A program made the position numbers and the translations under genes. Shown here piece by piece: positions 25,801-37,960 of a DNA stretch of 64,000 bases. Each line of letters begins with the position of its first letter. The stretch's first letter is position 1. The notes under the pieces were generated by a model that saw nothing but the letters and a program-made list of their open reading frames with translations, had not been told where the DNA came from and searched no databases. Source of the stretch: Paguma larvata (taxonomy: Eukaryota > Chordata > Mammalia > Carnivora > Viverridae); NCBI GenBank assembly GCA_030068075.1, contig CM057825.1, positions 84,163,623 through 84,227,622 on the forward strand, read 5' to 3'.

Positions 25801-27159
25801 TAGGTTTCTGTCAGGTGTAAAAATCAGAAAGATCTGGCTCGCCTGAACTGCTCAGTCAGGAAATATCATTTCCGACAGCCGGAAGTACAGCTGTGGAATA
25901 CCTACGTCTTCCCACTGTCCCATCCCGATATGTTACCCTTCTATTTGGCTGCCCCCCTTATGTTCACGCAAGGCCCACGGCAGTCCAGCCATCACAGTTT
26001 TACCATGCCCTTCTTTCCAAACTCGGGAGAAGGGACTTTTTCTTGCCTGAGTCTCTGCAGTCAAGGAAAGCTTTTTCCAGAAACCTATAAAGTATCTTTA
26101 AATATTTTTGATACCTTTTGATTAAGAACTGCAGACGAAATGTGCTCCTCTGTTCTGGCTTATAGAATGACTTGCTTTTACTTCCAAAGTTCTTTTTTCC
26201 ATTCTTCGTTTTTTAATGCGTGTGAAAGAAAGACTTGGATTTTAGAAATGTATTTTTTAATCAAGCATTTATTGACCATGACCTTAAATTTCTCACTAAT
26301 AATTTCCCCAAATCATTGTCTTATTGTCATGTCTTATTTTTCCATTTATTCGTACATTCCTTTTTTTGTTCACTCGGTAATTCGCGTGGCCAGTAATTTC
26401 CTCTTTGTTGATTCAAAAAATTGTTGCTAGGTACTTAATATGTGCATGGAAGGTGAGCAAGAAAAAAATGCTGAACAATATTTGTGTAACCTGAAACATA
26501 AGGTGTATGTATATATTTTTTTCATTTTATAGCATTTTAAGAAAGGGAGCAATGGGACGAAACTGAGGAGGACTGGACATTCCCAGGCTTTCTTCCTCTT
26601 GCTACGGTTTCTTGTGTTTTGAGGTGCTTCCTGCCTTGAGAGAGCTGCTTTGACAGACAAGTTCTTTGGGGCTGTAAGCATGAGACTAGGGAGGAAAGGG
26701 AGAGAGAACAAAAGTTCCAAAGGTTAAGTCTAGGGGAGGAGGTTATCTTGACATGAGACCGGAATTCGAAGACAGATGTAAGGGAGCAGAAGCCGCTGCC
26801 ACGTGTGAACCTCTGGACGGGGGAGGCGGAAGGGGGGGGGCGTTAAGGATCTCTGTTCCCCTCATCTTCTTCAAAAAAACAAATGAAGTACTAGAGGAGT
26901 TCAGAAATTATTTTTTTAAGAACTTATTTTTGATTGCTGCATTGTGTGTTGTTTCTAACCATGCTGTTGTTCACGTGGGGTCTTATTTTGTAGTGCTCGG
27001 AACTGTATCTGCATTTCTCTATGTGACTGCAAGTGATGGAAATCAGCTCACACTAGTCACGCGTAAAGTTTGGCTTGTGTCTCCAAAAATCCTCGAAGAT
27101 GATCTTGGGACTTAGGAGAGAATTCCATGGTCAAGCACTGGCCTCCAGGATCCGCCTCA

Positions 27160-27160
<1 letters not shown>
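19860..27160. other. SINE-free intronic block downstream of island
   Basis: Seven kilobases with no CAN-SINE and only a faint MIR (24440-24600). The G/T-rich stretch at 20595-20635 (GGGTGGATGGGTGGGTTGGG) is of simple type. The acceptor-like CCCACCAATAG at 20451 has no donor or useful frame behind it. No exon is supported. Confidence 0.45.
24440..24600 (+). repeat. MIR-like ancient SINE fragment
   Basis: The order of words (GTGAAAGAGGAAAACCATAG, AAATCACACCACTAGC, GCAGAGTTGGGACTGGAAGC) follows the MIR core and 3' part. It is strongly diverged. Confidence 0.6.
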
Positions 27161-27198
<38 letters not shown>

Positions 27199-27200
27199 AG
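27161..27200 (+). repeat. (CT)n microsatellite
   Basis: About 16 CT units, interrupted once near the end (CTTTCTCTAG). Confidence 0.95.
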
Positions 27201-27875
27201 GTTCTCATCTGGATTGTTGTGTTTTGTTTTTTGGGGGGTTTTTCTCTAGAAGGCTAGCTCAGTGATGTATATTTCACAGGCTCCTTACAGCCTCAGAAGA
27301 GAGAAACTATATCTAGCTTCCAAATCAGACTCTAGTAAAAAAGACACTTACTCGCCCCAACTGGCTCACTTTCCCCACACTTGTGGTAGGGGATTTAGGG
27401 GAGCAAGACGTAATTTCAGTTTCAGATGACCACTCCAGTGTTACATTGGATAGATCCTTAAATCCATGTTAAAAGAAACTTTCCAGCTGTTAAGCAGAGG
27501 AATAAGTTGTGATACAGTTGACATTGTATCTCTTGTTAAACAAATACTTTTTTACTAGGGTTATTTACACCACTATCACCACACAAGGTTGAATTTTAAC
27601 TTAAAATTACATCTTAATTGTTTTTCCAGATTTCTTTCAAAGGATTACACTACAAGGTAACTTTGAAAGGGAAATTATTGGATATGCAGAAAAACCTGGA
27701 AATTGAGCCACAAGACAGTATAAGTAAAGTTAACATTCATCACCAGAGAAATGACCCATTTTCACTTAAATGTCATCTAGAAACACTCAAGGTCTTTGCA
27801 GACCCCCTAAGATGGACAGATATCTGCCAGGAGATAAACATGTGGGGTTTTTTTGTTGTTGTTAAAACATAATCA

Positions 27876-28088
27876 GGAGCGCCTGGGTGGCTCAGTCGGT
27901 TGAGCGTCCGACTTTGGCTCAAGTCATGATCTCACAGTCTGTGAGTTCGGGCCCCGAGTCGGGCTCTGTACTGACAGCTCAGAGCCTGGAGCCTGCTTCA
28001 GATTGTGTGTCTCCCTCTCTCTCTCTGCCCCTCCTTCACTCATGCTCTGTCTCAAAAATAAATAAACATTAAAAAAAATTAAAAAAAT
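27876..28088 (+). mobile_element. CAN-SINE, plus orientation, with 12-bp target duplication
   Basis: The head is GGAGCGCCTGGGTGGCTCAG and the tail AAAATAAATAAACATTAAAA. Exact AAAACATAATCA flanks lie at 27864-27875 and 28089-28100. The tRNA-like boxes are intact apart from the B box, GAGTTCGGGCCCC. Confidence 0.97.
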
Positions 28089-28579
28089 AAAACATAATCA
28101 ATACATAGTCTGTACTGTCACATACTAGGCAGTACAATTGCCATTGGAAACAAATTGTAGAATTTCCAAGCTAGAAAGGTTCATGCAGTTGAAGGATTAT
28201 CATTTGGGTGTCAAGTATCTGTCGAAAAGTACTTGTTGATTTTTATTTAAAAAAAAAGTTTTTAATTTCCAACGATAAGAGAGTTAGTTATGGGAGAGGG
28301 GGAATGTCTGAGTTTAACTAAGTTAAAAGTGCAAATGAGACTCTAGTATTCTTTTGAATGCCTAAAACTAACACAACTCTGAAAGAGCCCACACCTGGGC
28401 TGTCCAGAGGACTGGTCACTAGAATGTTGTGCCTAACTGCTGGTAACCAAAAGTGACTCAGAAGACACTTTAGACTCTGCGAAGATTTGCTCCTACTACA
28501 GAAGAAAGTGGTATATCTTTGTATAGACAAACTATTTAGATAATCTATTTTAAGCAAACAAAATAAAAATATACGTGCA

Positions 28580-28760
28580 GGGGCACCTGGGTGACTCAGC
28601 CGGTTAAGCGTCCGACTCGGTTTCAGCTCAGGTCATGATCTCACGGTTCATGACTTGGAGCTCCACATTGAGCTCTGGGCTGACAGCGTGGAGCCTGCCT
28701 GAAATTGTCTCTCTCCCTTTCTCTCTCTCTCCCTCCCCCACTTGTTCGTGCGCGCGCGTG

Positions 28761-28800
<40 letters not shown>

Positions 28801-28825
28801 AAATAAAATAAATAAACTTAATAAA
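28580..28825 (+). mobile_element. CAN-SINE with expanded CT tract
   Basis: The head GGGGCACCTGGGTGACTCAG is followed by a typical body, a GCGCGCGCGTGCA interruption, and a (CT)n expansion at about 28762-28796 before the AAATAAAATAAATAAAC tail. Confidence 0.95.
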
Positions 28826-28851
28826 ATATAAGTACATACTCTTTACTATAG

Positions 28852-29346
28852 TTATGGTAGATTGAATTATTGTTCCCAACTCTTTCTTATCATAGAATTA
28901 TGCATTATATACATACCCTTTTCCATGTGACTTCACAGGGCATCCTATTAGTGGAGGCAGGTACTTTCCCAGCATGTTGAATTTAGGCTTGGCTGGCACT
29001 TGCTCTGAACAACGAAATTCTGTGGAAGTGAGAGTGTACATATCCCTAGCTGAGGCTCTAAGAGACATTGCACATGCCCTCTGCCTGAACTTCTGCCATT
29101 CACCAGAAGAATACCATGGGCTAGGTAACCGGTATTTCTAGGGGAGTATGGACATACATGAAGTAGACCTGAACCCAGCCTTCAGCCTGGAGCCCAGAGC
29201 TGGGACTCTGCAATTGAGTCTTACGCAAGTGAATTACAGCAACACACAGACTCATGAGAGAAAAGGAAATACTTTTTGTTTTAAGTCACTGAATTTTGGA
29301 GTGGTTTTTTATGTAGCGTTATTATAGCAATAGCTGACTAATAGAG
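28852..29346 (+). mobile_element. MLT1-type MaLR solo LTR
   Basis: It starts TATGGTAGATTGAATTATTG and passes through AGTAGACCTGAACCCAGCC and CCTGGAGCCCAGAGC. It ends TTTTAAGTCACTGAATTTTG and TAGCAATAGCTGACTAATAG-like text, the usual 3' end of MLT1 LTRs. No internal region is seen. The subfamily is uncertain. Confidence 0.75.
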
Positions 29347-29489
29347 TAGTATTTCTTTCCTCTCCCTACAAGTGCTTTGAAATTGATGGTGCATCTAACA
29401 ACTCAGAATTGTAGGATCAAGGAAATTCACTAATTACACAGTTAATCATTTCATTAGAATTATCGGAAGTGGTACAAAAAGGATGCGAA

Positions 29490-29738
29490 GAACACGAAAC
29501 AGAGAGACCTAATCTAATCTGAGAGTCAGGAAATGTTTCTCTGAGGAAGTAACATTGATGCTAAGATCTAGCCTGCGGATAAGCAAAGTTGCAGGGAGGG
29601 AGAGAAGCATTCCAAGTGAAGGGAACAATCTTTGCAAAGCCTCTAAGGTACGAAGGAGAAGCTCACTTCTTCCTGAGAAGTACATGAAAAGCAGAGGTAA
29701 CAGGAAAACACAAGGAGAATGAAGGTTGACGAGGTTTG
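29490..29738. repeat. L2-like LINE fragment, left part
   Basis: AAGCATTCCAAGTGAAGGGA, CAATCTTTGCAAAGCCTCTA and neighbouring words match a very common ancient mammalian LINE (L2-like). Its continuation appears at 30840 beyond later insertions. Confidence 0.55.
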
Positions 29739-29739
29739 C

Positions 29740-30106
29740 TACAGTATTAAGGGTTGAATTGTGTGTCTCTCCTAAACTTCATACAGTAAAGTCCTCCCAC
29801 CCAGTACCTCAGAATGTGACTGTATTTGGAGACAGGGTGTTTAAATTAAAATGAGGTGGTTAGAGTGAGCCCTGTAGAAGTCTGACTGGTATCTGTATAA
29901 GAAGAGAAGATTAACACAAGGCAAACACAAAAAGGAAAATCATGTGAAGACCTGGGAGAAGACCACCATCTATAAGCCAACAAGACGGGCCCCAGAAAAA
30001 ATCAACCCTATCAATACCTTGCTCTTGGACTTCTAGTTTCCAGAAATTCAAGAATTGTGACAAAATAAGTTTCTGTTAATTAACCAGCTAGTCTGGCACT
30101 TCGATA
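29740..30106 (+). mobile_element. MLT1A-type MaLR solo LTR
   Basis: The text GGGTTGAATTGTGTGTCTC, CCAGTACCTCAGAATGTGAC, TGTATTTGGAGACAGGG and GAAGACCACCATCTATAAGC follows the MLT1A/B LTR consensus as I remember it. It inserted into the L2-like element. Confidence 0.8.
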
Positions 30107-30108
30107 TG

Positions 30109-30712
30109 CTAGTTTGCCCATTCAGGTTGCTACAACAAAAATACCACACACTGGGTGGCTGAAAACCCCCAGAAATTTAGGGATACCTCTGTGGCTCAGT
30201 CGGTTGAGCATCCATCTTCACCTCAGGCCATGATCTCGAAGTCTGTGAATTCAAGGTCTGTGTCAGGCTCTGTGCTGACAGCTCAGAGCCTGGAGCCTGC
30301 TTCACATTCTGTGTCTCCCTCTCTCTCTGCCCCTCCCCAACTCACGCTATCTCTCTGTCTCTCAAAAATAAATAAACTTTAAGAAAAAAATTAAAAAAAA
30401 AACAGAAATGTATTTTTTGTAGATCTGGAGCCTGGGAAGATTCAGATTAAGTATCTGGTTAGAGTCAGTATCTATTGAGAGCCTACTTTCTTTTCATAGA
30501 CTGTCATTTTCTTGCTGTGTCCCTACTTAATGGATGGGACAGAGGAGATCGTTGGGAACTCTTTTATAAAGGCATTAAACCTACTCAGTCATGAAAGCCA
30601 CCTCATGACTTAATCACTTCCCAAAGACCTTACCTCCTAATACAATCAAATCAGGGATTAGTATTTCAACTATGAATTTGTGGGGGGGGGGCAGGACAGA
30701 AACATTGAGTTT
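30109..30712 (-). mobile_element. MST-type MaLR LTR, antisense, split by a SINE
   Basis: GGTTGCTACAACAAAAATAC and ACACTGGGTGGCTGAAAA at the left, and CTTAATCACTTCCCAAAGAC and CTCCTAATACAATCA at the right, are the reverse complement of an MST LTR. The copy is interrupted at 30177-30402 by a CAN-SINE. Confidence 0.8.
30177..30402 (+). mobile_element. CAN-SINE nested in MST LTR
   Basis: The head is GGATACCTCTGTGGCTCAG, with the normal body and an AAATAAATAAACTTTAAG tail. CAGAAAT at 30170-30176 and 30403-30409 flanks it and matches the uninterrupted LTR consensus (ACAGAAATTTA), which fixes the order of events. Confidence 0.95.
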
Positions 30713-30839
30713 ATTATAGGAAATTAATACACACTACAAGCCCAGTTCTAAGTACCATACCCAGAAGTAGTGGCTGCTCAGTATATATTTGTTAGATTAA
30801 TTAATGGTGGAAACGAATAAGACATGTGAAATAGAACAT

Positions 30840-31260
30840 ATTGAGGATTTAAAAACTTTTTATCTAAAGTACAATCGAAAGCTATTGATGGATTTAAGCA
30901 GAAAAGTACATTTATCAGATATAGCTTTAGAAAGTTTTCTCTGGCTACAGTATAAATAACAGATTAAGGGGGAGGAGAATTAGGAGGTTGTTATGGTAGT
31001 CCAGGGGAAGTTGGTGGTGACTTACACTAAAGCGGGGGGAGATGGAAACAAGTGGATTGGTTCAGAACACATTCTGTAGAGAAATCAATGAGGCTTGGTA
31101 GTTGGTTGGACCATGAAGAAGAAGGAGGAGTCAGAATAACTTTCTGGTTTGGAAAATTGAGATGGGAAGCCCTTGGAGAGATCCAGATTTGGGAGGAATC
31201 CCACCAGGATGGTTTGCAGCAAATTGAAAGGCCTATGGGAAGTCAGGAAGGACTTCCAGT
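30840..31260. repeat. L2-like LINE fragment, right part
   Basis: GGAGGTTGTTATGGTAGTCC, GGGGAAGTTGGTGGTGAC and GGATTTAAGCAGAAAAGTAC follow the same ancient element as 29490-29738. The two parts are now separated by two LTRs and a SINE. Confidence 0.6.
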
Positions 31261-31266
31261 TAGAGG

Positions 31267-31320
31267 ATTATTATGGTCTAGCTATCTAGATTATTATGGT
31301 CTAGATTATTATGGTCTAGA
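31267..31320 (+). repeat. 15-bp tandem repeat
   Basis: The unit ATTATTATGGTCTAG occurs three times, the first separated from the second by a short CTATCTAG. This gives a short repeated peptide in one open frame (31052-31366), which is not a gene. Confidence 0.85.
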
Positions 31321-31989
31321 AAATTCTCCCACTCTTTATACTAAAATTCTAGAGACAATAAAATAAATGCTCTTCGATCCATAGCCGAGTTTACAAGGAA
31401 GTAAGAAACATCACCAGGGACCCAAAGGGAGAGAGAACAGAGAGCCCAAGTGGTAATGACATAAACCAACAAGGCAGGTTATAAGAGTTGGGGTAGGCTA
31501 GGGTGGTGGTTGTGTCTCAGAAACTTAGAAGCTTTCATTTTCATATTCAGAGATACATAGAAAACAAGGCTTTAAAAATTCAGGAAGGGGATGGGCAGGG
31601 CAGGGGGAGTTGAAACTGAAACTTAAATAAATCCAGGATCATTTAAGGGCTACTCTTTCAGTAAAAGGGTAGACTGGAAATAATCTGCAAACTAGCACGA
31701 AGAGAAAACAAGGAAGGAAACCTAGCCTTGGGTGTAAGGTGGAAAATAAGCCTCCCCAGAGAATTTGTAAACACAGACATGTCAGTCATGTGACTGATAC
31801 AATTGAACACCAATCGTAGGAGCTTGGTGTTCACACTGCATGGGCCCAAAGATTCCCTGTTGAATGTCAATGTGTTTCCAGCAAACTGAGAGCAAATCTG
31901 GTGTGATACAACCTTATCCCCAGTCATACATGATGTCTCCAGATGAAGCCTTTCAATCTTGAGCTCACCATTCAAAATCTCAAAACATA

Positions 31990-33650
31990 CAAGGTCCACC
32001 CCGAGAGATTTAGGAAAGAGAAGAAACAGCAGAATTATACTCCAAGGAGTTTTTAAACTATCAGAAAATAATAGAAATATCAGAGAGACTGTAACATGTA
32101 TAGATTTAAAATATCTAAAGCATTAGAGGAAGAAAAATAAAAGCATTAAAAACAAGGTAACAGATTTGAAAAAGAACCAATTAGAAATTCTAAAAATGTA
32201 AAATATTGCCCTCAAAGTTAATGCAATCAGTGGTCTTAAGGGCATATTAATATGCACAGTTTAGGCAGAATTCATGAATTTAGAAATAAATCTGAGATTA
32301 TAAAGAAAATAAATCTGATGTTACACACACACAGATATATATATATATATCTAATTTACACACACACACGCACACACACACACACACACACACAAATATA
32401 CACACAAAGAGAGGTTTGAATGAAAAAGTCCCTTACAATAGAAACTTCATAAGGATTTAGTAGCAGGAATAGGGCAAACATCCACCTATTAAGGCAGATT
32501 ATCTACAAAGGAATGCTAATGAGATTGACAACAGATTTGTCAATTGCAACATAATACGCAAAATAAAATAATATCTGCAAATTGTTGAGAGAAAATAGCT
32601 GTCAATTAACAATTATATTTTCATATCTATTTCATACTCTATACCTGTCATTCAAGAATGAGGTCAAAAGCAAATACTTTTTTCCAGACAAATAACAAAA
32701 ATGCTTACCATTTATAGAACTTTACCAAAAGAGTCAAATCAGACTCTTTGTTCATAGAATGAAACCAAGCCCAGACAAGAATGAAATAAAAGAAGCAATA
32801 GTGACAAAATGAAGTGGTAAATACATAATAAGTCTAAATGAGCATTTTCTGGATGAAATAATAAAAATAACCATTTGGGGTATAAAAGCAAGATGGAATA
32901 ACTCTTGACCTTGTAGTAGTTCTTTCTGAGGGGAAGAGGGCTACAGTGGTCAATTCAACTATATGAATTTCTTATATTTCTTAAAGTAGACAATGGACAG
33001 AGGTTGGGATTCTATAACTCTTCATTTCTTTTTATCTGGATGAATGTGTCATAAGAAATTCAGAAATAAATATTTTTTGAAAAACAGAGTGGATATAGAA
33101 GTCTGAAAAACAATAATATATAAGACAAATAGAGAATAATCAAACTTTAAGTGTCATTACATTTTTGTGTTAGTTAAAAGTAAATGTATTCATTAACCTT
33201 AGACCTTACAAAGTTACAGTAAAAGAACTGAAATATAATACATTATTTCCAAACAATAAAAAATTTTAAAGAAAAAAAACTCAATTGATCCCAAAAATAG
33301 CAAGAAAGAAGGAAAACAGATTGATGGGTTAAAAAAAAGGGGGGGTGTCAAAATATAATGATGGAAATAAATCCAAGTATAGACAACATTATTATTTTTG
33401 TAACAACTACAAAAAAACTGGTTTTGCTACATTAATATCAGAAAAATAGACTTTAAAGCAAAAACCATTATTGAAACATTGTCAGGAATAATTAATTTTG
33501 ATTAACTCACGATGATAAGTCACCTGGACAATATATCTCTTCTGAACTTGTATTCATCAAATAGCATACATTCAAAATATATGAAGTAAAAATTGATCAA
33601 ATTTTAGGGAAAAAATACAAAAGATAAATATATAATCACAGTGGAAATAC
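31990..33650 (+). repeat. Old L1M or HAL1-like remnant
   Basis: AAAAGAACCAATTAGAAATTC near 32170, TTCAAGAATGAGGTCAAAAG near 32652 and TAGACTTTAAAGCAAAAAC near 33449 resemble decayed L1 coding text. All frames are broken. A-rich strand bias supports a sense LINE. Confidence 0.5.
32324..32408 (+). repeat. Compound (CA)n/(TA)n microsatellite
   Basis: ACACACACA, then ATATATATATAT, then a longer CA tract with one CG interruption. It lies inside the L1-like block. Confidence 0.93.
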
Positions 33651-34749
33651 TTTTAATGGTTTTGCCTCAATAATTGGTAAATCAAGCAGCTAAAAATCTT
33701 AGTAAGGATAGAGAAAATTTGGACAACCCAAATTATAAGCCTGCTATGATTGATATATATTGAACCTTGAACCCAAGACTTTGAGAATATGAAATCTTTT
33801 GAGGCAAACTTGGAATGTTCACCACATTGACCACTAATTGAGTCTCACTCAAGTCTCAAAAAATACAAGAACTGATCTAAATTCGATTAATTTAGAAAAT
33901 AGAAAATAGAGTTGAATACAATGTCATTGAGTTAGAACTCAATAACGAAAGTCCTAATACATTTGAAAATGCAAAGTACACATAAACTAACTTGTGACCT
34001 GAAAAATTGAAGGATAATGAAAATATTAAATGCAAAACTTGAGTGATACTCCTCCCCCTTCCTGAATAATTCAATCTTAATGCAATTAGGGGAAACAGAT
34101 TAGGTAGGTGGAATAACAGTGGCTCAGAGAAGGATATCAGAGCCCAAGAAAGATGAGGAGAACATCCACTTGGGGATCGCAGGCACTCTAGCATGAGGAA
34201 TCAGCATGAGAAAATGTCGTGCAACAGATTCAGAGCCCAAGCAGGAAAAGGAAGGCATCTGTGTGGAGAAAGGGGTCATCGTGGGAATCTAAGATTGGTT
34301 GCATAAAGTGAGGTTGATCACATAAGTAAATATCTGAGAAGTATGGAAACTAGGCTTCTCACTAATAGAGAAGGTAGCTATGAATATGGAAAGGGAAAAA
34401 ACTAGAGTGAATTTGTAAATGTCAGCATGAAGGTTTTCAGTATGTACAGATAGATAGACACAGAAATAAATTTAGATGAAAATATATGGTACAGGCCTAC
34501 ATATACTTCCTGGTTCTGTCTTTTGAAAGGACTGGAGGCAGCAACACTCTGATAACAATGAGCACAGAGAGCACATGGATCTTGGCTTCTAAACACCATT
34601 GTCCAGAAAAAGGAAATAGGATCTCCTAGAGAAATGGCTGATTCCAGGGCTACAGAGAGGAAATGTATAAGAGAAGGCACTAGAAACCAGCTTTCAGGGG
34701 CTCCTACTGACCACTTTGGCCATAACCCAAGTATCAAACTTAATATTGT

Positions 34750-35400
34750 TAGTAATATGATGACAACTTATAGAATATATAATATTAAGTAAAATAGGAA
34801 ACCATGAAAACATACTGACATTACCGAATAAATTTAAGATTTATGCAGAACAGGATATCTATATGATATCAAGGTACCTTCCCACAAAAGGGGCAAAAAG
34901 TAACTTACAATTGAAAAGCCTAGAGGACATCACTTTCCTCAAGTGGTCAAAGGAAACACCAGTTATTGAAATCGTGCATGAATTGGTTGGATACATTGAG
35001 AGGAAGTCAGTATTGCTTCTATGATACTATAAGCCGAATCTAATCCTAAGGAAACATCAGACCAACTTAAGGGAAATTCTACAAAATACCTAGACTCATC
35101 TTCAACAGCATGAAAGGCATAAAAATCAAGGACAGACTGAGGAATATTCTAGACTGGAGGAGACTAAAGAGACATGACAACTAAATGCAGTGTGTGATTC
35201 TAAACTGGATCCTTTGGTAACAAAAAAAATCTTGTTGTATCAACTGATGACTCTGAAATGCAATCTGTTGACTAAAGGGCAGGAGTGTGTCAAAGTTCAT
35301 CTTCAGCTTTTATCAGTTGTGTTGTAGTTAAGTAGGAAGATGTTCTCATTTGTAAAAATATATTAAAGTGTGACTTACAGAAGACCAGGTCGGCAATTTA
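34750..35400 (+). repeat. L1M 3'-end fragment
   Basis: CTGGAGGAGACTAAAGAGAC, ATGACAACTAAATGCAGTGT and GTGATTCTAAACTGGATCC are a familiar stretch at the 3' end of L1ME/L1MC elements. Earlier text (ACATCAGACCAACTTAAGGG) fits the same element. Confidence 0.7.
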
Positions 35401-35427
35401 AAAGTATTCAGAAAAAATGACTTACTT

Positions 35428-35622
35428 GGAGGCGCCTGGGTGAGTCAGTTGAGTGACTTTTCGTTTCGGCTCAGGTCATGATCTCACAGGCTCTGTGCTG
35501 AGCATGGAGGCTGCTTGGGATTCTCTCTCTCTCCCTCTCTCTCTGCCCCTCTCTCAATCATGCGCGTGCACTCTCTTTCTCTTTAATGTTTAATGTTTTT
35601 CTCTCTTTTAATGTTAAATAAA
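35428..35622 (+). mobile_element. CAN-SINE with internal deletion
   Basis: The head GGAGGCGCCTGGGTGAGTCAG is normal, but the B-box part is shortened (CACAGGCTCTGTGCTGAGC). The tail repeats TTTAATGTT several times before AAATAAACATTAAAA. Imperfect AAAAAATGA flanks are present. Confidence 0.9.
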
Positions 35623-35639
35623 CATTAAAAAATGAATTA

Positions 35640-36880
35640 TTTGTACTCTGTGTCTAGATTTCTTTGCAAATTTTTGATTGATGTATGGAATTGTTGAATC
35701 ACTATACTATATATTGAATCACTATATTGTACAACACTGTATGTTAATTAACTGAAGTTAAATATGATAGAAACGTAAAAAAAAAACCCAAAATTTAAAG
35801 AAAGCAGCCAATAGCAAACAAACAAACAAAAAATCTGTGATGTAGTTTAAGTAGTGCTTGGAAGTAAATACACAGTCTTCACAATTTATAATTAAAGAGA
35901 AGAAAGATGAAAAATAGCAAGTTAATTATTCCATCTAATATGCTAGGGGGAAAAAATCCGAGCTAATTGAACTCAAAGAAAATAGAGAGAAAAGGAAAGA
36001 AAAAGGTCAAATAACAAAATGAATCAATTTGAAAGCAAAGAAGTAAGAAGGAGGGTACATAGTGGCCCTTCTCCATGTTTGGGGAGCACGTAGGACTTCC
36101 TTCCTGCTTACAAAATAGATGCTTTTACAGAAAGATGAAGGAAAAGTCGGTTCCTAAATTTTAATTTTGAAACCCTGGGCATTTGTGTACCAAGCATGAA
36201 GGCCCTGCAATCTCAGAGCATGATATTAATATCACAAGCCAAAGATTTGGGTGAAATAGAAAAATACCCAGTGTTTCTCAGCTCATTTTAAACGAAGACC
36301 CCATAAATAGCCTGAAGGGAAGAAAAAGAGAAAATGGTCAGAAGGAAAACACAGAGCTTAAATATTGGTGGTGTCTCTGTGAAGGGACTTTGGCCTGACC
36401 CTCCCACACCTAAGCTGGGAGAAATCTCTAAGGCTAAAGGAAGGAGTCTGGGAGCAGAGAGCCCTCTGATCTTATATCTTGGGAGAACCCAAAGAGGCCT
36501 CCAGCCTCACAGACTCCTCAGTGCCCACCGTGACATAGGACAGTAAAGACACATGGCTGTGTGGGTGTGCAGTAACCAGTCAGAGAGAGCCTCTGTGGGT
36601 CTCTGACACCCCAGTGGGTCTCTGGAAGAGCCTGTAAGACAGGATGTTTCAGCCTAAGGAGTCAGGGTTAGGGTAGAGTTACACAAACGAGTGATGTCCA
36701 GATGGCATGGTGACGCCCTGCAGACTCGCAGGCATTCACACCGGAGAACCAGAAGGGGTGGCGTATCTGTCAGTGAATGTCGGCACGAATGGAGGACTCT
36801 CAACCCGGCAGCCTGCTTCTTTGTAAACTACTCTGAACATAGTCCCAAAAGGATCTTGATGGCTCTGTGTTTAAATTTTT
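35640..36880. other. Intronic DNA, nothing recognised
   Basis: AT-rich, then more balanced after 36300. A 70-codon open frame at 36334-36546 has no recognised product or splice support. Confidence 0.35.
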
Positions 36881-36883
36881 ATG

Positions 36884-37105
36884 TTTTTTTTTTTTTCATT
36901 TTATGTTAGAGAGAGAGAGAGAGAGAGAGTGAGACAGAGTGTGAGTCAGGGAGGGGCAGGGAGAGAGGGAGACAGAATCCGAAACAGGCTCCAGGCTCTG
37001 AGCTGTCCACACAGAGCCCAACTCAGGACTTGAACCCACAAACCGTGAGATCATGACCTGAGCTGAAATCAGATGCTTAACCCGCTGAGCCACCCAGGCG
37101 CCCCC
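36884..37105 (-). mobile_element. CAN-SINE, minus orientation
   Basis: The order is a T run, a (GA)n tract, the body CTGAGCTGTCCACACAGAGC and the inverted head GCCACCCAGGCGCCCCC. An open frame across it is SINE-derived. Confidence 0.95.
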
Positions 37106-37466
37106 AACAACAGCTCTTTTGTAGGATGTGGGACAGGTGGGTGGGTGGATAGATGGAGGCATAGATGGTGGAGAATAAAAGGGTGGTCCCTAAATTACAT
37201 CACGCTACAAGCCGCCAAGTTATAGGGCTTCATGCCGTTAAGAGAATAACCAAATCGCCCTCATTCACTCATGCCCATCCTCACACTTCTTTTCACGATC
37301 AGCAGTAAGTGAGAGTGGGAGAGGAACAGACTCTTGATCATTTTCATCGAAGCCAAAATAGCCCCAAGGTCAGTCAGAAAATCAACTGGCTTCACAAAAC
37401 AGCATGTTAGAAAAAAATGCCACTGGGAGTTTCAGACTGGAAAGTGTTTTTTAAAAAGACATTTCT

Positions 37467-37702
37467 GGGGCACCTGGGTGGCTCAGTCGGTTAAGTGTCC
37501 GACTTCAGCTCAGGTCACGATCTCATGGTCAGTGAGTTCAAGCCCTACATCAGGCTCTGCGCTGACAGCTCAGAGCCTGGAGCCTGCTTTGGATTCTGTG
37601 TCTCCCTCTCTCTGTGCCCCTTCCCCACTCACACTCTGTCTCTCTCTCTCTCAAAAATAAGTAAACATCTTTAAAAAAAATAAAAAATAAAAATAAATAA
37701 AT
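37467..37702 (+). mobile_element. CAN-SINE, 260 bp upstream of coding exon
   Basis: The head is GGGGCACCTGGGTGGCTCAG. A perfect 14-bp target duplication AAAAAGACATTTCT lies at 37453-37466 and 37703-37716. It is a young insertion close to the acceptor of the exon at 37992. Confidence 0.97.
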
Positions 37703-37738
37703 AAAAAGACATTTCTTCCAGATTTCCTGTTTACTTAA

Positions 37739-37791
37739 AAAAAAAGAAGAAAAAGAAAGAAAGAAAGAGGAAGGAAGGAAGGAAGGAAGGC
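37739..37791 (+). repeat. (GAAA)n/(GGAA)n purine tract
   Basis: AAAGAAAGAAAGAAAG passes into GGAAGGAAGGAAGGAAGG. The tract is pure purine, 170-250 nt upstream of the two candidate acceptors of the next exon. Confidence 0.92.
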
Positions 37792-37960
37792 CGAGCATTT
37801 GAATGATTTTCACCTTGTTTGGAATCTCGGCTTCTTATCTTGGCCTTACTATATTTTTATTTGTATATTTAGAGAGATCTTCGCAGAAGCAAATTTGTTA
37901 TTCTAAAGCAGTCTACAGATGTACACTCATACAGCATAACCAAATCACAATTTTATGCAG

